15,110 nucleotides of DNA from Thermococci archaeon (GCA_003663525.1 QMUF01000020.1:1-15110), one strand, 5' to 3'. Counted from the first letter of the stretch, positions 1 through 11,633 are shown. The notes: generated by a model not told the origin, from the sequence alone. Program-made: numbers and translations.

Positions 1-2020
<2,020 letters not shown>

Positions 2021-2055
2021 GGCCTTCTCTCCAATATTTCAAGGAGGAACTACCA

Positions 2056-2667
2056 ATGGAAGGAGCAAGGCTAATTATCGAGGAAATTAACAAAGAGGCT
2101 GAGCAAAAGATAAAGTATATCTTGGAAGAGGCTGAGCAGAAAGCAGAAGAAATTAAGCAAGAAGCTGAAAAGAAAGCTAGAATCAAAGCAGATTGGATTA
2201 TTAGAAAGGCCCAAACCCAAGCAGAACTGGAAAAGCAGAGAATAATAGCAAATGCTAAGCTTGAAGTTAGGAGAAGGAAACTTGCTCTTCAGGAAGAGTT
2301 AATTAATGAGGTTATAGGGACTATAAAGGATAGATTACTATCGATTCCAGAAGCTGAGTATATGGAAGTACTTAAGGATCTTATAACAAGTGGAATTCAG
2401 GAATTGGGAGAAGAGAAAGTAGTACTTAGTTCAAATGGAGAGACATTATCTCTGTTAAAGGCTCACTTGAGGGAAATGGAGAAAAGCGTAAATGAGAAGC
2501 TCGGTAAGGATGTAGTAATATCACTGGGAGAACCCATAGAGACAATAGGTGGCGTAATAGTGCAAAATCTGGAAAAAACAATAAGAATAGATAATACTTT
2601 TGAAGCTAGAATGGAGAGACTTCAATCTGACTTAAGAACTAAAATAGCGAAAATTCTATTTGGGTGA
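2056..2667 (+). CDS. atpE: A-type ATP synthase subunit E (peripheral stalk)
   Basis: This subunit forms the peripheral stalk with subunit H and ties the A/B head to subunit I, so that the head does not turn with the rotor. At 203 residues it has normal family length. Residues 1-85 or so are a highly charged helix rich in Glu, Lys, Gln and Ala (for example EEAEQKAEEIKQEAEKKARI), as expected for the right-handed coiled-coil with H. The rest is the globular C-terminal domain that binds the head, with the family-like IETIGGVIVQNLEKTIRIDNTFEAR segment near the end. GGAGGA at 2043-2048 precedes the ATG by seven bases. Its partner H is not in the window. The assignment rests on sequence character plus operon position and is secure. 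Confidence 0.95.
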   Translation: MEGARLIIEEINKEAEQKIKYILEEAEQKAEEIKQEAEKKARIKADWIIRKAQTQAELEKQRIIANAKLEVRRRKLALQEELINEVIGTIKDRLLSIPEAEYMEVLKDLITSGIQELGEEKVVLSSNGETLSLLKAHLREMEKSVNEKLGKDVVISLGEPIETIGGVIVQNLEKTIRIDNTFEARMERLQSDLRTKIAKILFG

Positions 2668-2672
2668 GAGGC

Positions 2673-3782
2673 GTGGAAGTGAGTACTATAACGGTACTGA
2701 TGGATACAACCTTGGTCGTGATTTTTACTTGGGTGGCATATAAAACAGGTCAAATACTGTGGAAGTACACTCCATATTCATATCCCAATGCTAGGATTAA
2801 AGCTATGGAAGCAAGATTATTCAATGAACAGAAACTTGGAGAATTGGCAGAATCAAAAACCCTCAACAACTTTGTGATGAACTTGGAAGATAGTGATTAC
2901 AAACCATATTTGGGGAACTTACCCTCCTTAAGAGCGGAGACTATTGACAGGGCATTGGAAGCATCCTTAGCTGATACATACCAGTTAATGCTGAAAATTT
3001 TACCAAAAAGAACAAGTGCATTTTTCCAGCTTCTTCTTGAAGAATGGGACGTTAGGAATATCTCTTCAGTAGTTAAGGCGAAATTTAAGGGAGAGGTGGC
3101 AAGAGACTATATACACGAATTGGGCACTCTTATAGGGAAAGTAAAGGCTATGGCTGAGGCCAAGACTCTGGAAGAAATTCTTGTTATACTTGAAGGCACG
3201 GAATATGAGGATCCATATCAGAGACTCCTTCTTAAGGAGATAAGTCTAGAAGAGTTTGAAACTGAGTTGTATAAAAAGCACTATTCCAAACTCCTTGAAT
3301 ATGCTCACTCTCGGAAAGCTGAAGAAAGAGAGATCCTCGAAGAATTCGTGAACTTAAAGATTGATAAAATAAACCTGGTAACAATTTTGAGAGCTAAGGC
3401 ACACCATTTAAGTGCAGATAAGATTAGGAGCTCCCTTATCCCTGGCGGGAAAATGAACAGAAAACTCATTGAAACTCTCCTAAATGTAGAAGATATTGAA
3501 ATGGCACTAGCTGAGCTTGATTCTACAGAGTACTCTTCGATACTAAGAGAGGTTAGAGAAAAAGTTATGGTGGATATTTCAGCTTTTGAAAGGGCATTCG
3601 AAAAGTATATTCAGCAAAGAATGTCTGAACTTACAAAATTCTACCCACTTAGTATAGCTACTCCGATAAGCTATATACTACAAAAAGAATGGGAAATCAG
3701 AAGACTTAAAGCAATTGCCAAGTTAATAGAAGATGGGCTGAAACCAGAGGTAATAAAGAAGATTATAGGTGAGCAATTATGA
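2673..3782 (+). CDS. atpC: A-type ATP synthase subunit C (rotor socket, d-type)
   Basis: This subunit is the funnel-like socket that sits on the K ring and holds the central stalk D/F (equivalent to V-ATPase subunit d). The preferred start is the GTG at 2673, giving 369 residues beginning MEVSTI. It has GGGTGAG five bases upstream, inside the end of atpE. An earlier GTG at 2664 would overlap the atpE stop and add three residues. The conserved domain starts at about residue 35 with [17 protein letters not shown] and has the repeated all-helical make-up of the family, including the [19 protein letters not shown] motif. Before it, residues 6-26 are hydrophobic, which is unusual compared with bacterial V-type C subunits. 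The stop overlaps the atpF start by four bases (ATGA), pointing to coupled translation. Confidence 0.94.
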   Translation: MEVSTITVLMDTTLVVIFTWVAYKTGQILWKYTPYSYPNARIKAMEARLFNEQKLGELAESKTLNNFVMNLEDSDYKPYLGNLPSLRAETIDRALEASLADTYQLMLKILPKRTSAFFQLLLEEWDVRNISSVVKAKFKGEVARDYIHELGTLIGKVKAMAEAKTLEEILVILEGTEYEDPYQRLLLKEISLEEFETELYKKHYSKLLEYAHSRKAEEREILEEFVNLKIDKINLVTILRAKAHHLSADKIRSSLIPGGKMNRKLIETLLNVEDIEMALAELDSTEYSSILREVREKVMVDISAFERAFEKYIQQRMSELTKFYPLSIATPISYILQKEWEIRRLKAIAKLIEDGLKPEVIKKIIGEQL

Positions 3783-4087
3783 AAATAGTGGTGTTGGGCG
3801 ATAAAGACACGACACTTGGCTTTAGGTTAGCAGGGGTTCATGAAGCTTATTCTTTTGAGGATACGACACATGAAGTGGAGAGAGTGAGAAATAAAATAAT
3901 GGAATTGATAGAAAGGGAAGATGTTGGTGTGATTTTAATAACAGAACGGTTGGCACAAAGGGTGGAAATTCCAGATGTCACATTTCCAATAATTCTTCAA
4001 ATTCCTGATAAATACGGATCATTGTATGGTGAAGAACAACTAAGAGAAATTGTTAGAAGGGCCATAGGTGTTGAGATAAAGAGGTGA
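3779..4087 (+). CDS. atpF: A-type ATP synthase subunit F (central stalk)
   Basis: This is a small central stalk subunit that binds the D coiled coil and modulates ATP turnover. Its 102 residues match the family length of about 100. It begins with a beta strand and turn typical of the fold ([20 protein letters not shown]), includes [12 protein letters not shown] in the middle, and ends in a basic/acidic helix ([18 protein letters not shown]). The ATG overlaps the atpC stop (ATGA) and has AGGTGAG five bases before it at 3767-3773. Its own stop lies within the ribosome binding site of atpA. Assignment is by family features and invariable operon position between C and A. Confidence 0.95.
   Translation: MKIVVLGDKDTTLGFRLAGVHEAYSFEDTTHEVERVRNKIMELIEREDVGVILITERLAQRVEIPDVTFPIILQIPDKYGSLYGEEQLREIVRRAIGVEIKR
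4081..4086 (+). promoter_or_regulatory. Ribosome binding site that sets the atpA start
   Basis: GAGGTG lies six bases before the ATG at 4093 and overlaps the last codon and the TGA of atpF. It decides against the in-frame GTG at 4084, which is part of this site. The protein then begins [15 protein letters not shown], as expected for archaeal A subunits. Confidence 0.85.
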
Positions 4088-4092
4088 AAAAT

Positions 4093-7000
4093 ATGGGAAA
4101 GATAGTTAGGGTTACTGGGCCATTGGTGGTTGCAGATGAGATGAGAGGTTCTAGGATGTATGAGGTAGTCAGGGTAGGTGAACTAGGGCTTATCGGAGAA
4201 ATCATTAGATTAGAAGGGGACAAAGCAGTTATTCAGGTTTACGAGGAAACTGCAGGTATTAAACCCGGAGAACCAGTTATAGGTACAGGGGCATCTTTGA
4301 GTGTTGAACTTGGGCCGGGGCTGCTTACTTCAATATATGATGGAATTCAAAGGCCTCTTGAGATATTAAGGAGTCAAAGTGGGGACTTTATAGGAAGAGG
4401 TCTCACAGCCCCTGCTCTTTCTAGGGATAAAAAGTGGCACTTCACACCAAAAGTTAAAGTCGGGGACAAAGTGGTCGGTGGGGACGTCATTGGCGTTGTT
4501 CCCGAAACAAGTATTATAGAGCATAAGATAATGATTCCCCCTGGGATTGAGGGTGAGATAATTGAAATTGTCGGAGAAGGCGATTACACAATAGAGGAAG
4601 TTATTGCAAAGGTTAAAGCTCCAAGTGGTGAGATTGAAGAGATTAAAATGTATCAAAGATGGCCAGTTCGTATGAAGAGGCCTTATAAACAAAAGTTACC
4701 TCCAGAAGTCCCCCTTGTTACAGGGCAGAGGACAATTGATACTTTCTTCTCGCAGGCTAAAGGAGGAACTGCAGCTATTCCAGGGCCCTTCGGAAGCGGA
4801 AAGTGTGTAGACGGAGATACTTTGATATTCACAGAGGAGTTTGGTTTAATCAAGATAAAGGAGCTCTATAAGGAGTTTGATGGAAAGGGTAGGAAAACGG
4901 TTGGGGAAAATGAGGAGTGGACTGAGCTCGAGAAGCCAATAACTGTATATGGTTACAAGGATGGCAAGATAGTGAAGATTAAAGCCACCCACGTCTACAA
5001 GGGGTATTCCAGTAGGATGATTGAGATAAAGACAAGAACAGGGAGAAGAATAAAAGTTACTCCGATTCACAAGCTGTTTACAGGTAAGGTAACCAAGGAT
5101 GGGCTCATGCTTGGGGAAGTAATGGCCATGCACCTAAAGCCAGGGGATAGAATAGCTGTTGCAAAGAAAATTGATGGAGGGGAGTACGTTAAGCTCACTA
5201 TAACTCTAGATCTCAGGAGAAGCAGGAAGATTAAAGTTCCAGAAGTGCTTGATGAGAAGTTTGCTGAGTTTTTGGGCTATTTGATGGCAGATGGCACGTT
5301 GAAGCCAAGAACAGTTGCAATTTACAACAACAATGAGACATTGCTTGAGAGGGCAAATTCTCTCTCTAAGGAGCTCTTTGGAATTTCCGGAAAGATAGTC
5401 CAAGAAAAAACTGTTAAGGCTCTTTTAATTCACAGCAAGCCCTTGGTCGAGTTCTTCAGAAAGCTTGGAGTTCCAACAGGTAGAAAAGCTAGAAACTGGA
5501 GGGTTCCCAAGGAATTGTTGCTTTCACCTTCAAGTGTTGTTAAGGCGTTCATAACTGCTTACGTTGCCTGTGACGGTCACTACCATAAAGAAAAGGGTGA
5601 GATTGAGATAGTTACGGCCTCTGAAGAGGGAGCATATGGACTGGGCTACCTGCTTGCAAAGCTTGGTATCTATGTAATACTCAGGAAGAAGCGGGTAAAG
5701 GGTAGAGAGTACTATAGAGTTCTTATAAGTGGGAAGACAAACATTGAGAAGCTGGGAATTAAAAGAAACACAAAAGGTTATACAAGCATTGACACTATTC
5801 CAGTTGATGTTGAGAGTATGTATGAGGTGATAGGAAGACCTTACGCTGAGCTAAAGAGACTTGGAATCGAGGTCCACAACTACCTAAGAGGAGAAAGCAT
5901 GAGTTATGAAACCTTTAAGAAGTTCGCTAAGTTTGCTGGTCTTGAGGAGGTAGTCGAAAACCACCTGAGTCACATTCTTTTCGACGAAATAGTTGAGGTT
6001 AAACATATTGCAGAGCCACAGGAAGTGTATGACATAACGACTGAAACCCACAACTTTATTGGGGGTAACATGCCAACTTTCCTCCACAACACCGTCACCC
6101 AGCACCAGTTGGCAAAATGGAGTGACGCTGAAGTTGTTGTTTATATTGGTTGTGGCGAAAGAGGAAATGAGATGACGGACGTTCTTGAAGAGTTCCCCAA
6201 ACTTAAAGACCCAAGAACAGGAAAACCATTAATGGAAAGGACTGTGCTTATAGCGAACACTTCAAACATGCCTGTTGCGGCGAGAGAAGCCTCTATTTAT
6301 ACGGGGATTACAATAGCTGAGTACTTTAGAGATATGGGTTACAACGTAGCTTTAATGGCAGATTCAACCTCAAGATGGGCAGAGGCTTTGAGAGAAATTT
6401 CTGGAAGACTTGAGGAGATGCCTGGTGAAGAGGGTTACCCAGCATATTTGGCCTCAAAAGTGGCTGAGTTCTATGAAAGAGCTGGTAGAGTGAGAACGTT
6501 AGGAAGCGATGATAGAATTGGAAGTGTTAGTGTCATTGGGGCTGTTTCACCTCCTGGTGGTGACTTAAGTGATCCAGTTGTTCAGAACACTTTGAGAGTA
6601 GTTAAGGTCTTCTGGGCCTTAGATGCTGAACTCGCAAGAAGAAGACACTTCCCAGCTATTAATTGGCTTACAAGTTATTCGCTTTATGTAGACTCGATCA
6701 AAGACTGGTGGCACAACAAGGTTGACCCAGAATGGAAAGCAATGAGAGATGAGGCAATGGCACTCCTGCAGAAGGAATCAGAGCTTGAGGAAATAGTTAA
6801 GATAGTTGGACCAGATGCACTGCCCGAGAGAGAGAAGGCCATATTACTTGTGGCCAGAATGCTTAGAGAAGACTATCTCCAGCAAGATGCCTTCCACGAA
6901 GTTGACACGTACTGCCTACCAAAGAAGCAAATAACAATGATGAGGGTTATTCTCAATTTCTACAGACATACTATGAGGGCTATAGATGCAGGAATTCCAG

Positions 7001-7137
7001 TCGAAGAAATTGCAAAACTCCCCGTTAGGGAAGAGATAGGAAGAATGAAGTATAATCCAAACATCGAAGAGATAGCTGCCCTGATGGAAAGGACCAAAGA
7101 GCAATTTGAAGAACTCTTTAAGAAGTATGGAGAGTGA
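4093..7137 (+). CDS. atpA: A-type ATP synthase catalytic subunit A, intein-containing precursor
   Basis: This is the catalytic subunit of the A3B3 head, which makes or hydrolyses ATP. The precursor is 1014 residues; removal of a 429-residue intein (residues 238-666) leaves a normal 585-residue protein. The N-terminal beta barrel ([10 protein letters not shown]), the archaeal non-homologous insert at about residues 110-190 and the nucleotide domain are all present. The Walker A loop GPFGSGK(T) is split: K237 is the last residue before the intein and T667 the first after it. Downstream come the catalytic glutamate in GCGERGNEM (E689, E260 after splicing), the DSTSRW segment (D757, D328 after splicing) and the [12 protein letters not shown] loop. 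Both flanks are in frame and undamaged, so the gene looks functional provided splicing occurs. atpF ends five bases before and atpB starts four bases after. Confidence 0.97.
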   Translation: MGKIVRVTGPLVVADEMRGSRMYEVVRVGELGLIGEIIRLEGDKAVIQVYEETAGIKPGEPVIGTGASLSVELGPGLLTSIYDGIQRPLEILRSQSGDFIGRGLTAPALSRDKKWHFTPKVKVGDKVVGGDVIGVVPETSIIEHKIMIPPGIEGEIIEIVGEGDYTIEEVIAKVKAPSGEIEEIKMYQRWPVRMKRPYKQKLPPEVPLVTGQRTIDTFFSQAKGGTAAIPGPFGSGKCVDGDTLIFTEEFGLIKIKELYKEFDGKGRKTVGENEEWTELEKPITVYGYKDGKIVKIKATHVYKGYSSRMIEIKTRTGRRIKVTPIHKLFTGKVTKDGLMLGEVMAMHLKPGDRIAVAKKIDGGEYVKLTITLDLRRSRKIKVPEVLDEKFAEFLGYLMADGTLKPRTVAIYNNNETLLERANSLSKELFGISGKIVQEKTVKALLIHSKPLVEFFRKLGVPTGRKARNWRVPKELLLSPSSVVKAFITAYVACDGHYHKEKGEIEIVTASEEGAYGLGYLLAKLGIYVILRKKRVKGREYYRVLISGKTNIEKLGIKRNTKGYTSIDTIPVDVESMYEVIGRPYAELKRLGIEVHNYLRGESMSYETFKKFAKFAGLEEVVENHLSHILFDEIVEVKHIAEPQEVYDITTETHNFIGGNMPTFLHNTVTQHQLAKWSDAEVVVYIGCGERGNEMTDVLEEFPKLKDPRTGKPLMERTVLIANTSNMPVAAREASIYTGITIAEYFRDMGYNVALMADSTSRWAEALREISGRLEEMPGEEGYPAYLASKVAEFYERAGRVRTLGSDDRIGSVSVIGAVSPPGGDLSDPVVQNTLRVVKVFWALDAELARRRHFPAINWLTSYSLYVDSIKDWWHNKVDPEWKAMRDEAMALLQKESELEEIVKIVGPDALPEREKAILLVARMLREDYLQQDAFHEVDTYCLPKKQITMMRVILNFYRHTMRAIDAGIPVEEIAKLPVREEIGRMKYNPNIEEIAALMERTKEQFEELFKKYGE
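4804..6090 (+). mobile_element. Intein with LAGLIDADG homing endonuclease in the Walker A motif of AtpA (VMA-b type site)
   Basis: This is a 429-residue protein intron that excises itself and joins the AtpA halves. It starts at C1 (CVDGDTLIF) directly after GPFGSGK and ends at H428-N429, followed by Thr as the +1 nucleophile. Block B is T86-P-I-H89. Block F is [14 protein letters not shown], with H416. Block G is MPTFLHN. A central DOD endonuclease domain carries two LAGLIDADG motifs, LGYLMADG (residues 157-164, D163) and [10 protein letters not shown] (residues 248-257, D256). Both catalytic aspartates are kept, so the element is probably still mobile. Inteins at this P-loop position are known in archaeal A-ATPases of Pyrococcus and Thermoplasma. 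Lysine codon choice differs from the exteins (about 37 AAG to 11 AAA, against about 17 to 19), suggesting a separate origin. Confidence 0.96.
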
Positions 7138-7141
7138 TAAA

Positions 7142-8530
7142 ATGCCTGCTATGGAATATTCCACAATAAGCAAGATTTACGGTCCTTTGATGATTGTTCA
7201 AGGTGTTAGAGGAGTAGCATATGCTGAGGTTGTAGAGATAGAAGTCGAAGGGGGGGAGAAAAGGAAGGGACAAGTCTTAGAAGCAAGGGAGGATCTAGCT
7301 ATCGTCCAAGTTTTCGAAGGAACCAGAGACCTAGATGTAAAAAGCACAAGGGTTAGGTTCACAGGGGAGACACTAAAAGTTCCAGTATCAATGGACATGC
7401 TTGGAAGAGTGTTCAATGGTATTGGAGAACCAATAGATGGTGGTCCGGAGATAATTCCAGAGGATAGAAGAGACGTCCATGGGGCTCCTCTTAACCCTGT
7501 GGCAAGAGCATACCCAAGAGATTTCATTCAAACTGGTATTTCGGCAATAGATGGGATGAACACCCTTGTTAGAGGTCAAAAGCTCCCGATTTTCAGTGGT
7601 AGTGGTTTACCTCATAATATGCTGGCTGCACAAATTGCAAGACAAGCGAAAGTTTTGGGAGAGGAGGAGCAGTTTGCCGTAGTATTTGCAGCTATGGGTA
7701 TTACCTATGAAGAGGCAAACTTCTTTAAAAAGAGTTTTGAAGAAACAGGGGCTATTGAAAGGGCCGTATTGTTCTTAAATCTTGCAGATGATCCGGCCAT
7801 TGAGCGTATTATCACTCCAAGAATGGCCCTCACAGTAGCAGAGTATCTAGCTTTCGATTATGACATGCAGGTCTTAGTTATTTTAACGGATATGACCAAT
7901 TATGCAGAAGCTCTGCGTGAAATCTCAGCAGCAAGAGAAGAAGTTCCGGGAAGGAGAGGATATCCAGGTTACATGTACACTGACTTGGCAACAATTTATG
8001 AAAGAGCTGGTAGAGTTAGGGGAAGAAAAGGAAGTATCACTCAGATGCCAATATTAACAATGCCAGATGATGATATTACCCACCCAATTCCAGACCTTAC
8101 AGGTTACATTACTGAAGGGCAGATAGTTCTGAGCAGAGATCTACATAGAAAAGGTATCTATCCACCAATCGATGTTCTTCCAAGCCTTAGCAGATTGATG
8201 AAAGATGGTATAGGTAAGGGAAGAACAAGAGAAGAGCACTCACAGCTCAGTCAGCAGCTTTATGCAGCTTACGCTGAAGGTAGGAGCCTAAGAGACCTTG
8301 TAGCAGTTGTTGGTGAAGAGGCCCTCTCAGAAACAGATAGAAAGTATCTCCAATTTGCAGACAAGTTTGAAAGGGAGTTTGTTGCACAAGGATATGATGA
8401 GGATAGAGGGATATTTGAAACCCTTGATCTTGGATGGGACCTCCTTTCAGTACTACCAGAGTCAGAGCTTAAGAGAGTTGAGAGAAAGTACATAGAGAAG
8501 TATCATCCAAACTACAGGCACTCCTCTTAA
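7142..8530 (+). CDS. atpB: A-type ATP synthase subunit B (non-catalytic head subunit)
   Basis: This subunit alternates with A in the A3B3 head and supplies the regulatory, non-catalytic nucleotide sites. The ATG at 7142 gives 462 residues beginning [16 protein letters not shown], the usual N terminus. An upstream in-frame ATG at 7106 would overlap atpA by 32 bases and add unconserved residues. The position of the P-loop is occupied by [11 protein letters not shown] (residues 149-159), which lacks the GKT of a Walker motif, as is normal for B. The family segments [43 protein letters not shown] and [14 protein letters not shown] are present. The Shine-Dalgarno sequence is weak and lies within the end of atpA, four bases away, so translation may be coupled to atpA. 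Confidence 0.96.
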   Translation: MPAMEYSTISKIYGPLMIVQGVRGVAYAEVVEIEVEGGEKRKGQVLEAREDLAIVQVFEGTRDLDVKSTRVRFTGETLKVPVSMDMLGRVFNGIGEPIDGGPEIIPEDRRDVHGAPLNPVARAYPRDFIQTGISAIDGMNTLVRGQKLPIFSGSGLPHNMLAAQIARQAKVLGEEEQFAVVFAAMGITYEEANFFKKSFEETGAIERAVLFLNLADDPAIERIITPRMALTVAEYLAFDYDMQVLVILTDMTNYAEALREISAAREEVPGRRGYPGYMYTDLATIYERAGRVRGRKGSITQMPILTMPDDDITHPIPDLTGYITEGQIVLSRDLHRKGIYPPIDVLPSLSRLMKDGIGKGRTREEHSQLSQQLYAAYAEGRSLRDLVAVVGEEALSETDRKYLQFADKFEREFVAQGYDEDRGIFETLDLGWDLLSVLPESELKRVERKYIEKYHPNYRHSS

Positions 8531-8559
8531 TTCCCTTTATTTTCATTGAGGTGAGTTGA

Positions 8560-9204
8560 ATGACAAGAATACTAAAAGTGAAGCCAACCAGAATGGAATT
8601 ACTTAGATTAAAGAGGAGGATAAAATTAGCAGAAAAAGGTCACAAAATATTAAAAGAAAAGCAAGATGCCCTTATAATGGAGTTCTTTACGATTTATGAT
8701 GAGGCACTGGCATTAAGGAGAGAGGTCAATCAAAAAATAGCAGAAGCATTTGAGCAACTTAGGTTGGCTGAGATAGATGTGGGTGTTGTAAGATTGAGTG
8801 AAATTGCCCTAAGTGTTAAGCCTAATAAGGAGATAAAAATAAAGAGAAGGAATATTATGGGAGTGCCAGTCCCACTTATCGAGGCAGAAGGATTTAGAAG
8901 AGACCCCTATGAAAGAGGGTACGCGTTTGTTTCATCCTTTCCTAAAGTGGATGTTACGGCAGAAAAATTCGAAGAAGTTCTGGAATTAGTTACACGTTTG
9001 GCAGAAATCGAAGAAACTCTAAAAAGGCTTGCAAAAGAGATAGAAAAAACCAAAAGAAGAGTAAACGCCTTGGAATATATTATTATACCTCGGATGGCAG
9101 AAACTGTAAAATATATTAGCCAGCACTTGGATGAGATGGAAAGGGAAAACTTCTTCAGGTTAAAGAGAGTTAAAGCTCTTCTCGAGGCCAAGGCCCAAGG
9201 TTAG
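8560..9204 (+). CDS. atpD: A-type ATP synthase subunit D (central shaft)
   Basis: This is the central shaft (gamma-like) that turns inside the A3B3 head and transmits torque to the C/K rotor. Its 214 residues match the family. The N terminus has the conserved [18 protein letters not shown] followed by [13 protein letters not shown]. The two long terminal helices (about residues 1-75 and 140-205) form the antiparallel coiled coil. The C-terminal helix contains [10 protein letters not shown] and [20 protein letters not shown] at 8548-8554 precedes the ATG by five bases. It is the last ATP synthase gene, and a T-rich stretch follows it. Confidence 0.96.
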   Translation: MTRILKVKPTRMELLRLKRRIKLAEKGHKILKEKQDALIMEFFTIYDEALALRREVNQKIAEAFEQLRLAEIDVGVVRLSEIALSVKPNKEIKIKRRNIMGVPVPLIEAEGFRRDPYERGYAFVSSFPKVDVTAEKFEEVLELVTRLAEIEETLKRLAKEIEKTKRRVNALEYIIIPRMAETVKYISQHLDEMERENFFRLKRVKALLEAKAQG

Positions 9205-9240
9205 TTATCTTTTTATCTTTTCATTGGGATTTTATTTTTG
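9205..9240 (+). terminator. T-rich stretch, probable end of the ATP synthase transcript
   Basis: Directly after the atpD stop come three T runs (TTATCTTTTTATCTTTTC, then ATTTTATTTTTG) with no hairpin. Archaeal termination commonly uses such oligo-T tracts. Read-through into the AlaX gene 46 bases downstream remains possible, because no clear TATA box fits in the gap. Confidence 0.5.
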
Positions 9241-9250
9241 GTGAAAACTA

Positions 9251-10480
9251 ATGACAGTTAAATTATTTTATAGTGATCCATATTTAAGGGAAGTAAGTGC
9301 AAAAGTTGAGAAAGTTGAGGTTAAAGATAGTAAAGTGAGATTAAAGTTCGATAGGACTATTTTCTATCCCGAGGGCGGGGGTCAGCCTGGTGATATTGGT
9401 GTCATAAAAGGAGAGGGATTTAGAATCGAAGTTGAAAAAGTAGAAGGAAAAGAAGATATTTGGCATGAAGGCAAAGTCAAGGGAAGGGTACCAGAAGTAG
9501 GGGAAGAAGTTGAACTTGAGCTTGATTGGGAGTGGAGATATGAGAATATGAGGCAGCATACGGGCCAGCACATTCTTTCTGCAATTCTAAAGAAAATGTA
9601 TGATAGCGACACAACTGGATTCCAGATATTCCCTGAGTATAATAAGATAGAAATAAACTTTGATGAAGAGTTGACATGGGAACACATACTTGCAGCAGAG
9701 TTTGAGGCAAATGAAGTTGTTTGGGATAACTTGCCAGTTGAAGTTGAGGAATATGAAGAATTACCGGAAGAGGTTCATAATGCCCTTAGAAAAGACCTGT
9801 CAAAAAACGTACAAGGAAAAATACGACTAGTAAAAATCTCAAATATTGATTTAATTCCATGTGGTGGAACTCACGTAAAAAACACTGGAGAGATAGGTTT
9901 CATAAAGGTTCTCAACTTTTATAGAAAAACTAAGAATATTTGGCGTATAGAGTTTGCATGTGGGTATAGGGCATTAATATACTTAGATAAACTTTTGGAG
10001 GATTACTGGAGGAGCTTAAATGAGATGTCAAATAAAAACCGACCTCTGCTTGAGAGAATACGGAAATTCAAACAACTATTAGAGGAACTTGAAAGTGAGA
10101 AGGATCAGCTGAGGAAAGAATTATGGGAATGGAAAAGCAAGGCTTTGTTACAAGAGGCCGAAGAAATAAGTGGGGTTAAAATTGTATCATTCTTAGATAC
10201 TTGGGAGATGAAAGACGCTCAAGCATTCATTGTTTACTTTATTGAAAAGAATCCGAAAACGGTGGTACTCATTGTGGGCAGTAATTACTTACTCTTCGCT
10301 AAAAATAAGAATATTGAGAGAATTTCAATGAATGAACTCCTGAGAGAGGTGTTGAATGAAGTTGGTGGTGGCGGAGGTGGAAGTGAGATCTTAGCAAGAG
10401 GTGGGGGATTTAAGAGAAGTCCTGAGGAGGTTCTTGAAATAGCAAAGAAATTTTTAAAAGAGAAGATTAAGGAGGATTAA
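9251..10480 (+). CDS. alaX: Long-form AlaX alanyl-tRNA editing hydrolase (AlaX-L)
   Basis: This is a free-standing trans-editing protein that hydrolyses mischarged tRNA-Ala (Ser- or Gly-tRNA-Ala), related to the editing half of alanyl-tRNA synthetase. At 409 residues it is the long type. The order is a small beta-barrel N-terminal domain with YPEGGGQPGD (39-48), a zinc-binding editing domain with H103 and H107 (HTGQH) and C204 and H208 (CGGTH), a coiled coil at about 258-300, and a C-terminal DHHA1-type (C-Ala) domain ending in a GGGGGG motif (372-377) and GGGFKRSP. No ATP-binding aminoacylation domain is present, which separates it from alaS. GGTGA at 9240-9244 precedes the ATG by six bases. 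The preference for Ser or Gly was not derived from the sequence. The gene end overlaps the converging gene by four bases. Confidence 0.92.
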   Translation: MTVKLFYSDPYLREVSAKVEKVEVKDSKVRLKFDRTIFYPEGGGQPGDIGVIKGEGFRIEVEKVEGKEDIWHEGKVKGRVPEVGEEVELELDWEWRYENMRQHTGQHILSAILKKMYDSDTTGFQIFPEYNKIEINFDEELTWEHILAAEFEANEVVWDNLPVEVEEYEELPEEVHNALRKDLSKNVQGKIRLVKISNIDLIPCGGTHVKNTGEIGFIKVLNFYRKTKNIWRIEFACGYRALIYLDKLLEDYWRSLNEMSNKNRPLLERIRKFKQLLEELESEKDQLRKELWEWKSKALLQEAEEISGVKIVSFLDTWEMKDAQAFIVYFIEKNPKTVVLIVGSNYLLFAKNKNIERISMNELLREVLNEVGGGGGGSEILARGGGFKRSPEEVLEIAKKFLKEKIKED

Positions 10481-11628
10481 GACCATTTTGGCTTTAATCC
10501 TGCCCACATTCTCATTTTTTCATAGGCAATAATTCTTGGTATATTGGGGTTTTCAATTGGGCCTGGATTTTTCATGTAGAATGCGTTTACTTCGTAAATA
10601 GTGCCGAATTCCTTTTTGTCAACAGCCATTTTTCCTAATCTAACTAGATCCACTAAGAGGCCTGCTAGGGCGGGGCTGTCATTGATTCTTCCGTTTATTA
10701 TAAGTTCGTCAACGGCCCCGTTGAAACTCACATACTCTATATGCATTGCTATGAACTTCTTATCTCCTAGTGGTTCCAAAAAGCCGGTGGGCTTAATGTA
10801 GTGGGGAGCATCATATCCAAGAAGCTCCTTAACAATACTTGATTTAGTGAACTCCTTACTCTTGTTTCTCTCTTTGTCTGTTAGAGCTAAGAAATCTGCG
10901 TTCCCTCCAATATTGAATTGGGCGATATCTTTGACATATCTATTTCTCTGAGCTAGGTGCGATAAAATATCTGCTGTTAATGGGGTTGCTCCAGTTGCTC
11001 CATCGTCCCCAAATATGACCAGATTATTTTCTTTAGCGAGTTCTACAAAAGCGGGGTCATTTGCTATTAATGTTGGGATTGCATTTACGAAGGCTGCACC
11101 TCCAACCTCCTTTGCATAGAGGGCTGCAGCGTATGCATACACTTGAGTGGCTGTCAGTCTTTCTCTATTATTGTCTTCGATTGCTTTTATTAGTTCCTCT
11201 TTGTTTCCAAATGGAGTAAATGCTTCTGTAGTACAAACATTTATTATTACATCGGGGGCAGATTCTTTCCATTCTTCAACGAGCTTCTCAACGGCTTCTT
11301 TCAGAGTCATCTCATCATCTAATCCCTCTGTGTCTATGGGCAAATTCCTTAAACTTCTTAGATGGATCCCCTTTCTTACTATAACATTTCTCAAACTTTC
11401 TGGAATGTGGTTCTCCCAATAGTTTTTAACCACATCATAAACAGATTTTCCAATTTTGTTTTTGTCAACATCATAACTACCGACTATCTCGATATCTTCA
11501 ACCTTTTCTTGGAGCTCGTTTTCTAAAGGAATGCCATGATATCCAAGTTCCCCGTTTTTTATCCTCTCTACACCGAGAGCAAAAATACTTCCCACGTACC
11601 CTTGACCTAGTATGAGCACACGTACCAT
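10477..11628 (-). CDS. ino1: myo-inositol-1-phosphate synthase
   Basis: This enzyme converts D-glucose 6-phosphate to L-myo-inositol 1-phosphate using tightly bound NAD. In Thermococcales the product feeds archaeal inositol lipids and the thermoprotective solute di-myo-inositol phosphate. The ATG at 11628 gives 383 residues, the short prokaryotic form. Residues 3-15 are the Rossmann strand and loop RVLILGQGYVGSI. Other family signatures are NVCTTEAF (130-137), FGDDGATGATPLTAD (206-220), NIGGNADFLAL (239-249), a lysine/serine-rich active-site stretch DKERNKSKEFTKSS (251-264) and HIEYVSFNGA (296-305). An in-frame GTG nine bases further upstream is part of the ribosome binding site and is not used as the start. 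It is divergent from the ABC transporter genes and convergent with alaX. Confidence 0.95.
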   Translation of the reverse strand: MVRVLILGQGYVGSIFALGVERIKNGELGYHGIPLENELQEKVEDIEIVGSYDVDKNKIGKSVYDVVKNYWENHIPESLRNVIVRKGIHLRSLRNLPIDTEGLDDEMTLKEAVEKLVEEWKESAPDVIINVCTTEAFTPFGNKEELIKAIEDNNRERLTATQVYAYAAALYAKEVGGAAFVNAIPTLIANDPAFVELAKENNLVIFGDDGATGATPLTADILSHLAQRNRYVKDIAQFNIGGNADFLALTDKERNKSKEFTKSSIVKELLGYDAPHYIKPTGFLEPLGDKKFIAMHIEYVSFNGAVDELIINGRINDSPALAGLLVDLVRLGKMAVDKKEFGTIYEVNAFYMKNPGPIENPNIPRIIAYEKMRMWAGLKPKWS

Positions 11629-11633
11629 TTTTA

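Noticed and set aside
4084..4092. GTG start of atpA adding MKN
   Set aside because: The GTG is part of the GAGGTG ribosome binding site for the ATG at 4093.
7106..7141. Upstream ATG for atpB overlapping atpA
   Set aside because: It adds 12 unconserved residues inside atp[17 protein letters not shown] from 7142 is the family N terminus.
10364..10381. Six-glycine stretch in alaX as low-complexity or slippage
   Set aside because: A glycine run is a known conserved feature of the DHHA1-type C-terminal domain.
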